DNA from: Brachyhypopomus gauderio
Lineage: Eukaryota; Chordata; Actinopteri; Gymnotiformes; Hypopomidae
NCBI RefSeq assembly: GCF_052324685.1
Contig: NC_135220.1
Location: 3,593,216 to 3,657,215, forward strand
Length of the DNA: 64,000 bases
Direction of reading: 5' to 3'
Positions within the stretch are counted from its first letter, which is position 1; every line of letters starts with the position of its first letter. Positions 50,534-64,000 of this stretch are shown piece after piece. The position numbers and the translations under genes are program-made. Under the pieces are notes generated by a model. It was not told where the DNA came from. It worked only from the letters and a program-made list of their open reading frames with translations, and searched no databases.

Positions 50534-51681
50534 TAGAGGTCTGCGCGGGACTGCTTTTTAAATCAGGCTCCCGCCCGCTCCCGCTTGTTTTAATCCCGCT
50601 CCCGCCCGCACCGGCCAAAAAATCGCTTGTTTTATTCCCGCACCCGCCCGCCACATACACATTTCTGTCACCCCCGCCCGCAATCCTAATATGAATTGAA
50701 TTAATTAGATTTAGTACTTGAAATTTTCTTATGTATTTATTAAAACAGCAATATAGCGATGGATCGCGCTGTCCCATTTCTTACCACAGTCCAAACACAT
50801 CCCGTTAGGTGACGTACACCAACACTTTCTGACATGTATCACAACAAGCCGATTTCCATCTCCATTAATTACAATGGAATATGACTTCCATACATCAGAC
50901 TTTCCTGTAGTTGGCTTAATTGTGGTGTATTCGCCTGTTTTAATAGAATTTTCCACAGCTGAAACTGGTTGACCGTCTAGAGCAGGGGTCGGCAACCGCA
51001 CGCGTGCCACCATTGGCACACCGAGGCATAGTCACTGGCACGCGACACGCTGGACCAGCATCAGCAAAAATATATATTTTAATATAAATTATTGTATTAA
51101 TGGATTATACTTTCGCGAGTGACCGTAGCGCGCGACTCCGCACGCACACCTCGCGCGAACGGCGGAGGCGTTTAAACTTGGCGATCGATCGCGATATAAT
51201 ACTTTTTGTGTCGATTTACACCTCCCCCCCTCCTCGGTCAACAATTTAAACTCGCCGCCATAGTGGCACACTCATTGACTGGACATGTTAAAGTTGGCAC
51301 TCCATGTCTCAAAGGTTGCCGACCCCTGGTCTACAGTTTCTGCCATTTCTGTATCAAAATGACAAAATGACGCACACTTCATGTTCACGTGATCGGTTGC
51401 TTAGCCAATATTTTTTATTAGTTTATTGCTTACTTACTGAATGATTAGTTGTTTTCGTCCTGTTCCTTATGCATGGAAATCATTGCGTTGTTATTATTAT
51501 AATTTTCTAGACTATTAATTTGCGGGATTTTTCTACATGTATATGTGGTCCCGCTCCCGCATCGCCTGGACTAATTCAACTCCCGCTCCCGCCAATAACA
51601 ATTAAATTCTGTCCCGCGCCGCAAGATATTCTGTCGGGTCCCGCGGGACCCGCGGGATTACCGCGGGAGTGCAGACCTTTA
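50534..51681 (-). mobile_element. hAT-type element remnant with BED exon
   Basis: Ends TAGAGGTCTGC and GCAGACCTTTA are inverted repeats, and CCTGTCAT flanks both sides (50526-50533 and 51682-51689), a perfect 8-bp duplication. The subterminal regions are rich in CCCGCTCCCGC. On the minus strand a short transposase-like leader is legible: MAETVD at the right, then GQPVSAVENSIKTGEYTT and KSDVWKSYSIVING, the start of a BED zinc finger. The catalytic part is gone. The leader is split by a second insertion at 50983-51328. Confidence 0.75.
50983..51328. mobile_element. nested hAT MITE
   Basis: Begins CAGGGGTCGGCAACC and ends GGTTGCCGACCCCTG. Flanked by GTCTAGAG (50975-50982) and GTCTACAG (51329-51336), an 8-bp duplication with one mismatch. 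346 bp, no coding capacity. The interior (GATCGATCGCGATATAATAC, then a short C run) resembles patches at about 49690-49760 and 37575-37620, so the same family occurs several times in this window. Confidence 0.88.
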
Positions 51682-51689
51682 CCTGTCAT

Positions 51690-52536
51690 TAATCAGACTC
51701 GGGCTCTTTATATTACTGCAGGTCGCGCCGTCCAGCGCTGCGCATACTTCCTGCACCCCTCGCCTCGCTTCGTGGGAAAAGACCGCTGCAACACTGTTCC
51801 TGCCCGACGTCGCTACACAGCCTTTCTTTGCTTTCTGTATTCCTTATTGCCTGTTGTTTTGTACCGCCCAGTGGCCTGAGTATTTCTGTTTATAATGGAG
51901 AATAAAACGTTAGATGCTCAATCTCTGCCTCCTGCTGCCTCTAACCCCGCGTCACATTAAAACTAACTCATAATACTTGTAATTTTTTTAAACTTTATTT
52001 GCATAATTTCTTTGACTTGTCTGGTATCCTATAATTTACTAACAGTCATGAATAAATAATTAATCATGCCTGTTTTTTACATAGTGTGTAATTGTGTTAA
52101 CAGAATCTTTAGGTTACAGCATTTTCTCAGAATATTAATATAAATTTATTTTTTTATTTCATCATAATGATTACCTGACTTATTTATTATTAATTAATTT
52201 AAAGATTAATTATGAAATATTCAAAATATGGTACACTTCCACCCACCGCTCAGGAAAATTTCAGGCTCAGGAATTTTTCCCACTATCACCCCTGATACTG
52301 TATGCATGGAGGACGACATGACTGTTAGAGGAAATTACAATTATAGACTGGTAGTCTCACACTCAGATGTGCTCATGTACTGCTTGTCTTTGAAGACTTT
52401 CAAATTCATGCTCAAATATATGTATGTTTCCTTTGCGTGGCTTTTGTCCTTACGTGTTGAACATCACAAATCAGGATATCACAATTCATCCATTAAGAGC
52501 CAGTGAAGCTACAGTACAGATATGTTGCATGGGTAG

Positions 52537-52596
<60 letters not shown>

Positions 52597-52953
52597 TAAT
52601 ATATGGAAGCTTTGTTTTGTTTTGTTTGTTTGTTTGAGTTCATCCATATTTTTATTCAATGCACTTGCATCACTCGCATCCCTAAGATTCAGGGTGTGAG
52701 TATTTGAATTTATCTACATGGTGGGTTTGGAATTCAGTGTCGCTAGCACTTGAGCTAGCGTTTCATCTTGGGTGCACTTGCACGATCCTCCAGGAGGTGG
52801 CAGTGTTATGCAGCTGGCGTTTTCTCGTCTATCAGTTCTCAGGACAAAGGAATCCACAGTCACAGTAGACCTGATGGGAAGACATATAGTGTGCAAAGAC
52901 CATAACCCTTTGGTGAAAACAGATTACTTATTATAACCCTGTTGTTATTATTA
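51690..52953. other. intergenic, no gene recognised
   Basis: The stretch contains an AATAAA near 51901 after a C-rich segment, an AT-rich part, and an (AAT)n run at about 52538-52592. I looked here for 5' exons of the CatSper-like gene and found none I could defend. Confidence 0.45.
52538..52592. repeat. (AAT)n microsatellite
   Basis: About 55 bases of AAT repeat. Confidence 0.95.
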
Positions 52954-54632
52954 GGGTTCACACACACATAGTGTGGGAACCCTATTGTAATTGTTAGCGT
53001 TTTTCTTATTATTATTATTATTCTTTTTCCCATTTTGCTGTCTATAAATGATACTGCAGCCTAAACCGTAAGGCCTAGACACACCAAACTTGCCAAACTT
53101 GTTCTCTAGGTCACAAGGACCACACACACTTATAGGGACCCACATCGGCCTGATGGTGGCGCTATAGCACACTATGTGACTTTTTGGCCCATATCTCCCA
53201 TACCATAAGTCATAGAAACAAAATTCCACTTCCTATGCATTCCTTGGCTCAATTCAATAGGACATTTCATATACAACTATGAAGCTCCGCCTACTTAGAT
53301 TTTTTGCTAATTTGCATAATATGCAAAACCTACTTTTGCCTACTACTCCTTGGTTTTTCGTCTGATCACCACAGTCTTGGTATCAAACTACTCAGAAGAA
53401 TCTCATTATCAAAACCCATCGCCAACATTGTGACATTGCCATACAGCCTGGCTGTCACATGTCAATCAATAGCTCTGAGGCGTGGCCAAATTTACTTCAG
53501 CAGCTATATCTCAACAATGCTTTGACCAATCTTCATGAAAATTTATCAGTTGTTAGGACACATGACACAGAGGTCACAGGTCAAAGCTGGCCACGATTGT
53601 CCAATAGGGGGCGCTATAACATGGGTAAAACTGTTTCTCAGAAACCATTAGTCACATCAAGCCAAAACTTTACAGGCATCATCATGGGGTCAAGTGGTAT
53701 CAAGACACACAATGATGACCTCATCACTCAAAAAACATGGCCGCCATAAGCCAATTAATTTTAATTTTAATTAATTGGCCATTTGACAGACTTACCATAG
53801 GTATATACACATGAAACTGACATGGTATGTTCATGTACACACCCTCTAAGACATACTCATGTTGGAAGGGAATTGCACCACTAGGTGGCGCTATACTAGA
53901 AAATCCTGAATTTCTCCTACATATTTTCACTTATCAAGAAATGCTTGCACTCATATGATTGTATGCAGAATTCCTAACAACTTTGTAATTACATGTGCTT
54001 TGCAAAAATGTACCACTTTTTCACTATTATCAAATATATATAACTTGCCATTTTCATACTAGTCCTAGCATTTTAACTCCATCACCTTAAATCACACCTT
54101 GTAATACTCAGCAGACTCTGAAATGCTAAGATTAGCGAAAAAATCCTAAGTTTTTGACAAATTAATATTTTTCATATGCATCACAATGCTACCATCATAA
54201 CACATCAAATTCCCAGTTCAATAACTACGCCATAGTATGTCTGATTATTATGGAAATTGAAATCCACATTCACATGACCATTGTGGTGCGATGTGCCAAT
54301 TTTGAGCCAAATCCGTCCACAAACAGCTCTACAGTGAATATTTTCATTTTCCATACAAAGCAGTGGAGGGAGGCATACACAGCTGCTAAGCCACACACGC
54401 ACGTGCCTTTCTCACACACTCTGCCCCCCCCTCCTCCACTCCCCTCACACTCCCCCTTGCTTCCAACACTTTACAACCCATGGGCTCTACCTCCCCCCCC
54501 TCTCTTTCACATGCACTTACAAAAACACAGGCCTCTGTAGCTTTCACACTGCCCTTGCCATATCTACCCATTTCTCTATGAGTAACCCAGATACAAACAC
54601 ACAAACTGACGTTTAGCTTCTGTTTTTGAAAA

Positions 54633-54683
<51 letters not shown>

Positions 54684-55909
54684 ACTTATAGGTTTAACAT
54701 ACACACTGCCCTAGCCATGTATACCCATTACTCTTTGACTAAAACACACACACAGATATTTAACTTTTTTCTCCATACACATTCACACACAGGACTACAA
54801 TTATGCTTCATATACACAGTTCTCTAGCCATTTCCAACACACTAACTGATGTTTAGCTTATTTTTGTCATCCAAAGACACACTAAGATAATCTCAGCAAG
54901 TGATTTAGATCTATTATCTGAATTGTTTTGCCATTACAATGTTTTGTGACCTTTTGGGCCTTGGTGACTCATAAGCCAGTTAAATGGACACTGATACTTC
55001 AGAGCACGCTACATGTATTCAAATCCAAGGTTAATTATTTACTCTAAACAATGCTTATACAGGCCCAATTATGTATAGACACATGCAGGCCTTCCTATAC
55101 TGTTCACATAGATGCAGCCCTAGCCAGATGTGCTATTTCTGTGTCTCCTTTTCTGACACAAGCAGATGTCAGTCATGTCAGTCCAGTCATGTCAGACATA
55201 AGTCGTGTCAGTCATATCAGTCATGTCATGCCAGTCATGTCACTCATATCAGTCATGTCATTACAGTCATGCTAGTCATGTCACTCATTCCAGTCATGCC
55301 AGTTGTCAGTCATATCAGTCATGTTATTTTTGTTCATCATGCCAGTGAAGTCATTCCAGTCATATCAGTTATGTCAGTCATACCAGTCATGTCAGTCATG
55401 TTATGGCAGGCTTTGCAGACTACGTTCATACTTTGAATACACGGACAGTCATGTTAGGCGTGCAAGGTGTGCAAGGAGTGAATTAACAAAGCATAGTCTC
55501 TGGCTCCCTGAATCTCTCTCTGTCGGTAATATACAGTCCCAATCATGTATAGACACATGCAGGCCTTCCTATACTGTTCACATAGATGCAGCCCTAGCCA
55601 GATGTGCTATTTCTGTGTCTCCCTTTCTGACACACGCAGATGTCATCACACACTATCTGTAGAGCACACACTGGCCAAACCCAAACAGCTTCTTTTCACT
55701 TTTATTTTCCAATATCTTTCACACTGTAGGGCCTAGAAACAAAATTCTACTTCTGTTGCATTCCTTGGATCAAGCCAAGATGTACTGCTTAAATAAAAAA
55801 ACACACAAACACACATACACACAAAGCTAATCACAGCATGTGATTTACTTCTGATCTGAATCATTTTGCCAATTTTTTGGGCTTTTTTGCCTTTTTCGTG
55901 TGTGAACCC
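52954..55909. mobile_element. 3-kb non-coding element, GGGTTCACACACA ends
   Basis: The left end GGGTTCACACACA is mirrored by TGTGTGAACCC at 55899-55909. After the right end comes GCAATTGCCGCTTGCGGCTA, a segment I associate with the end of a very common fish repeat. The body contains phrases such as GGTGGCGCTATAG and GGGGGCGCTATAA several times, CT and CA runs (about 54637-54682), a GTCATGTCA-type tandem array (about 55165-55400), and a direct repeat of about 75 bases at 55073-55143 and 55547-55622. No open frame of substance. Classification uncertain. Confidence 0.6.
55165..55400. repeat. degenerate 10-15 bp tandem array (GTCATGTCA / GTCATATCA)
   Basis: Irregular units such as CAGTCATGTCA, CAGTCATATCA and CAGTCATGCCA repeat about 20 times. 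Spacing is too short and units too variable for a CRISPR-like array; this is a minisatellite inside the larger element. Confidence 0.8.
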
Positions 55910-56021
55910 GCAATTGCCGCTTGCGGCTATATTTAATAATTATTATTACATTCTAAACAGTAATGATAAGTATTTGATAGTGAAAGATCATAAAACACTT
56001 GATTCGATTCGTTTGTTTTAG

Positions 56022-57961
56022 AAAGCCCACGTCATAGTGGATGTCCTCCTGAAAAGCAGATACGTGTTTTGAGGTAGGAGGAACATTTATTCCTTCAATC
56101 TGCCCTTTCCTCATAAAAACACATGGCATTGCAAATATGCTCATTTTGAATTTTTGTTGCTTTCTTACAATATTGTCTTATTACCAATATAGCAACATGT
56201 TCCAGGGGTATCTTGACCCAAAATGTGCTTCAGGACAACCTTTCCTACACCATTCCAAAGTAGACACCATAAATTATGAGTTTCTGTACTGAAGCAATAC
56301 ATATTTGCCAACTGTAGAATGTGCAAATCTCAGTTTGAAATAAAATGCTTCTTCTTGTATCCCCAGAAGTGTCTATGACCCAGAGCATCTGTTCAGGCCA
56401 AACTCGGCCAGCAAAGATCTCCACATGCAGTATGACTTTACCACTTATTACTGTCCCTTACTCGTCTATTACAACATGCCATGGAAACCAACCCTGGAGC
56501 TGTAAGTCTTTTGCTTGCAACCAAATTATGTTATATCCACAAGAACAGAATATTGTCTGTTAGTGTTTTATGAGTACAGTATTAAAGCTAGTGGGCTGCT
56601 TTGTGCTTTCAGATTCACTAAAACATTGTGTTACACATTTTTTTTCATTCCTACTATGTACATGGACAGTTCTTCTGAAAGTTCTTTATGATTATTACGT
56701 CCAACTTTTCAAGTTTTTTAAAAGGTGTAAGCTACCCTGATTAGCTTTGTGGAGTCAAAGATGACTCATCAGATTGTATTACATTATGACAACACTCAAA
56801 CAAGCAGGATTTACACATACTGAACAGGTTATTCATCCACCATACTAACTTCCATTGACTTTGACTGTAATTGACACCCAGCAGACACCTTGGCTTCACT
56901 GTTCAACAGACAGTCCTGCTTACATGTCTGTGTTATCACGGACACGGAGCCCGGACCTGGAACTGCATTTTCCTGTGGCTGTATTTTGCTTCGCTTGGCA
57001 CATGCCCTCATGATTGTCAAGACTGCTCGCATTCAGCACATTAGGAGTTTCGCTTTGGCTTGCTAAACTATACACCAAGCAACAGTTCAAGCACATTCAC
57101 AACGTTTTGCTGAGTCGTTTGCTTGTAATTTATATGTTGACAAAGAAGTCCATTCTAACGCTGTTTAAATGACCTTACGAGTGTCAGAAACTACGGTCTT
57201 GATTTGAAGTGTTGCCAACCTTGACCCTCCAGTCCTGGTTTCAGCTGGAACGGAGACCAGTTTGTGGAGTACGTGCCAGCAGATTTTGTGATGTTCGGAG
57301 CGAACGGAATGTACAACTACCAGTATTTGCAGTCGGTCAGAGATGCAAAATGTGTTTCTCAGCCTCAGAACTGGACCTCCATGCTGTCTCGCCAAAGCCA
57401 TCTTTACCCCAACACTGCCTTGACCAGAGCGGTACCCCCCCCACCCACAGGGTCAACACACACGATGACCCAATGTCATTCATATTTATTAATTGCCATG
57501 ATAGTTTGATAACAAACGCAGCATGGGTAAGTTCCTTCTAATCCAAAGGATGTATGGTTTCTGTGAAGCTTGGTGGTTTTTTGCTACTCATTTCTGATTG
57601 GTCTTCAGAATTATAAAAGCTGCAAAGATCCAGATGGACCGGAGCTCCTAAATCCAAAGGCAGAGTATCAGGTTCTGAGAAAGAATGCTGGGAACGCAAT
57701 AATCTTCTCCGAGTACAACGGGATGTACATTTTCAAAGCAATAGTAGTGGATGCCATTTACAGGTATTAACAAATCCCCAACAGAGGAGAAATCTGTTTG
57801 CCCTGTCTTCCCTCAGTGAACTGAGCAGCACGTTCAGCGTCTATGTGTATGGAGCATTTCTCCTTCACCCCCTGGCCAACCATGTGATGCTCTCCATTTT
57901 TCTGGCCATTTTCTTTGGGCTTCTCTTCATCGGCTTCTTCATCCGTTGGTGCGAGGAATAA
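56022..57961 (+). CDS. CatSper delta/epsilon-type auxiliary subunit, C-terminal exons only
   Basis: Five phase-compatible exons are visible: 56022-56073, 56367-56501, 57245-57431, 57609-57763 and 57817-57961. Products in order: SPRHSGCPPEKQIRVLR; SVYDPEHLFRPNS with CPLLVYYNMPWKP; WNGDQFVEYVPADFVMFGAN with VSQPQNWTSML; NYKSCKDPDGPELLNPKAEY with IFSEYNGMYIFKAIVVDAIYS; and ELSSTFSVYVYGAFLLHP plus a membrane helix (MLSIFLAIFFGLLFIGFFI) before a short tail RWCEE. GCPP, the cysteine-rich stem and the single C-terminal helix fit the extracellular-stem-plus-anchor design of CatSper delta or epsilon, part of the sperm calcium channel. The expected large N-terminal region is not found upstream, where 50.5-55.9 kb is mostly transposon sequence. 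It may be 5'-truncated. Delta versus epsilon is unresolved. AATAAA at 58253. Confidence 0.68.
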
Positions 57962-58252
57962 CAGAGAAGGAGAAACACCATCACAGGCATAGTGTACTGT
58001 GTGTTCACTGATTTATGGAGAATTTATGTTGTACTTTTTGTTTTAGGTAATGATCTAGGAAGATCTTACTACATCCCATTACACAGTAAAAATATTTGTT
58101 GCTATATCGTCTTAAATAAGTAACCTTATTTGATTCTAAAAAAATAAATTAAAATAATAATCTAGGGTTTCACATTTTGTTAACTGTTAGATAATTTTAA
58201 GATAGCCAGATTATATAAACATTTTTTTTAACAAAGTGGTATGAGATCTTGA

Positions 58253-58258
58253 AATAAA
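58253..58258 (+). terminator. polyadenylation signal of CatSper-like gene
   Basis: AATAAA about 290 bases after the stop codon at 57959-57961. Confidence 0.6.
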
Positions 58259-58430
58259 GTTCTCATGCAATGTTGTGCTATTAAGTATCACTTCTGATTA
58301 TACAAATACAAACAAGACCTGTGCGTGTGTTGTCATGGGTGAAGTCACTTGGACTGTATCAGCTGCTGGTAACTAAACAAACAGTGCCTACACAGGGAGC
58401 GAAAGGCGAGCTCCTTTCACAGTGCTTTCA

Positions 58431-59080
58431 CACTGCTCTCTCGCTCCTCTCACGCTGCTCTCTCGCTGCTCTCACGCTGCTCTCTCGCTCCTCTCTCGCT
58501 GCTCTCACACTGCTCTCTCGCTGCTCTCTCGCTGCTCTCACGCTGCTCTCTCGCTGCTCTCACGCTCCTCTCTCGCTGCTCTCGCTGCTCTCTCTGCTCT
58601 CTCGCTCCTCTCTCGCTGCTCTCTCGCTCCTCTCGCTCCTCTCTCGCTGCTCTCTCGCTGCTCTCTCGCTGCTCTCACGCTGCTCTCTCGCTGCTCTCAC
58701 GCTGCTCTCACGCTGCTCTCTCGCTCCTCTCTCGCTGCTCTCACGCTGCTCTCTCGCTCCTCTCTCGCTGCTCTCTCGCTGCTCTCTCGCTGCTCTCTCG
58801 CTGCTCTCACGCTGCTCTCTCGCTGCTCTCACACTCCTCTCTCGCTGCTCTCGCTGCTTTCACGCTCCTCTCTCGCTGCTCTCTCGCTGCTTTCACACTG
58901 CTCTCTCGCTCCTCTCTCGCTGCTCTCACGCTGCTCTCTCGCTCCTCTCTCGCTGCTCTCACGCTGCTCTCTCGCTGCTCTCTCGCTGCTCTCACGCTGC
59001 TCTCTCGCTGCTCTCACACTGCTCTCTCGCTGCTCTCACGCTGCTCTCTCGCTCCTCTCTCGCTGCTCTCTCGCTGCTTC
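58431..59080. repeat. CTCTCGCTG/CTCTCACGCTG minisatellite
   Basis: About 650 bases of 12-bp-like units (CTCTCTCGCTGC, CTCTCACGCTGC, CTCTCTCGCTCC) in variable order. Because the unit is close to a multiple of three and lacks stops, long frames stay open on both strands (Leu-Ser-Arg-Cys-Ser or Arg-Glu-Gln runs). I regard these as artefacts of the repeat. Confidence 0.92.
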
Positions 59081-59920
59081 CATTATTATCCAAACTCAGC
59101 CATGTGTGAAAATATTATTGTCAGATCAAAATTTACATCATGGAAATTACTTCATGATGGTAATAATGCAGGGAATGCAGTAATGCAGTTTTCTTTTTCT
59201 TTTTTTTTACTATACCTTCTTGTACAATAATTTGGCATTCATATAACAACACAAAATGCACAACATATAGTTTAATTAATTGCTTACCCTTCAATCACTC
59301 AGCAGTCACTTAAGTTGTTACTAATAATAACATTTGCCTTAAAAGAAGCCGTAAATGCATCTAGGTTTAGCAGTAGTTATAAGGCAGTCAACAAGTACAG
59401 CTACATTGTATCCAGTTATAATCTCTAAACCTGGACCCATTGTTTTATACAGTGTCCAGTACTGAGTCAGAAATGTCAGACAGGAGGATAGTCATTTAAC
59501 TATACACACTAACGGACAAGTGACAGACACACAAATGTGGAAAATATTCACATCAGTTTCTTGACCAGGGGGTGTAGGTGGGTGGTGGTTTATAAATGGT
59601 GAACTACTGTCCTATTTCATCTGACTCTAACATTTTTACCTCATCTGTAACTGGTGCAAAGAAAGGAAAAGTTTCAGCATTCAGTGTTGTCAGCGTTGGA
59701 CATGCTGGCCTGTCCTCTGGGGCTCAGCAAAGGCATTCAGAAAGCTTATAGTCAGTGCAGGAACACTTGTTTTAATTACAAAGCAGACAACCCTGCTGCT
59801 TTGAAACTCTCTGAATATATTCACATATGAATATGAATCACTGATTAAGGTTCAGTCAGCTTTGAGATTAAATTACTCAGCATTTGAAGGCAGGCAGGTT
59901 ACAGCAAAGCCTCGGCACTT
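59081..59920. other. intergenic / probable sgk2 3' UTR
   Basis: No coding exon. The part next to 59920 is probably 3' UTR of sgk2, which is transcribed leftwards. Confidence 0.45.
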
Positions 59921-63446
<3,526 letters not shown>

Positions 63447-64000
63447 AACAATGTCTCCTGTTCCCAGACGAGAGGCTACATCTGAATCGGGTCTAAAAAG
63501 CGAAGTCGTCAGCGTTTGATGACTCGACCACTATCAAGTGTTTGTCAGCTTGCCTATAGAGGCGGTAGCTTCGAAAAAAACTGGATCTTCAGGTTTGCTG
63601 TCCAAAGCAAACCCATGAAGGACGTTGTAACACAAGAGCTCTCATTAGGTTTACATAGTAAATACTCTCTTTCCATAAGAAATTTGACAATTAGCCTCTA
63701 TTTACTGCTCGGCATTCATGATTTTGCATGACAAAACAGAAACAAACTAGCAAAAATTATTTTTCCTGTATGCTAAATGTCAAATATTATAATTTTCAAT
63801 TAGAATTCTAATATCTATTCTAATATCTATTAATAGTCAATTAAAACGATGAATTATTATTCAAATTCTATGCATTAAACTTGCAGGTGCACTAGCATTA
63901 GCCCTATGTTTTATGTTTCTGGTGGTGCCGGGATAAATTATTCTTATATAAACAAAATAATAATAATACAAATTCATGACCTAATCCCTGACAATTGATA
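63447..64000. other. upstream flank of sgk2
   Basis: Probable 5' UTR and promoter region next to 63447. The outer part is AT-rich and shows no gene. Confidence 0.4.

Noticed and set aside
51520-51879. 119-codon plus-strand frame over the hAT right end
   Set aside because: Crosses the element's terminal repeat and target duplication into flank; no domain.
55165-55400. Possible CRISPR-like array
   Set aside because: Units are 10-15 bp, variable and without spacers of constant length, in a fish genome. It is a minisatellite.
58321-59183. Long open frames (over 250 codons) rich in Leu-Ser-Arg-Cys
   Set aside because: They follow entirely from the CTCTCGCTG minisatellite and exist on both strands in several frames. 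No domain or splice context.

Overview
The window looks like nuclear DNA of a teleost fish. The genes have short GT-AG exons, the microsatellites are dense ((GA)n, (CA)n, (GATA)n, (AAT)n), and there are many hAT-type MITEs. A degenerate repeat at about 43.72-44.56 kb (ends GTCAGAATATTATGACCACC / GTTCATAATGTGACC) is of a kind I associate with otophysan fishes (catfishes, characins, knifefishes). The order-level placement is inference only.

Layout: 0-14 kb holds no gene I can support, only repeats and two CpG-rich patches. 14.13-20.12 kb (minus) is a complete four-exon wnt7a. 24.07-27.51 kb (plus) is a complete ten-exon fbxw12-like F-box/WD gene. 29.07-30.44 kb (minus) is a five-exon AIG1/ADTRP-family membrane hydrolase. 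31.76-38.57 kb (minus) is the most unusual locus: six small coding exons with a full R1R2R3 Myb DNA-binding domain run in phase into a 1.8-kb exon encoding a hAT transposase-like protein whose catalytic core is partly lost. It is a candidate host-transposase fusion gene. 40.86-50.44 kb is a cluster of ISL2EU-type and related DNA transposons. One of them, about 42.19-48.97 kb, has two convergent genes with open frames throughout: a THAP/DDE transposase and a SWIM/YqaJ nuclease. Beside it lies an internally deleted relative. 50.53-51.68 kb is a hAT remnant with another hAT MITE nested inside its BED exon. 52.95-55.91 kb is a long repeat-rich non-coding element. 56.02-57.96 kb (plus) holds only the C-terminal exons of a CatSper delta/epsilon-type subunit. 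58.43-59.08 kb is a CTCTCGCTG-type minisatellite. 59.92-63.45 kb (minus) is a complete twelve-exon sgk2 kinase.

How it fits together: wnt7a (secreted signal), fbxw12 (ubiquitin ligase adaptor), the AIG1/ADTRP hydrolase and sgk2 (AGC kinase) are ordinary host genes with no operon-like relation. A Myb gene near sgk2 recalls the human SGK2-IFT52-MYBL2 neighbourhood on 20q13. The Myb half may therefore descend from a duplicate mybl2 that lost its usual C-terminal regulatory region and acquired a transposase-derived one. All exon joins were made by eye from splice consensus, reading phase and remembered family sequences; no alignment or database search was run.
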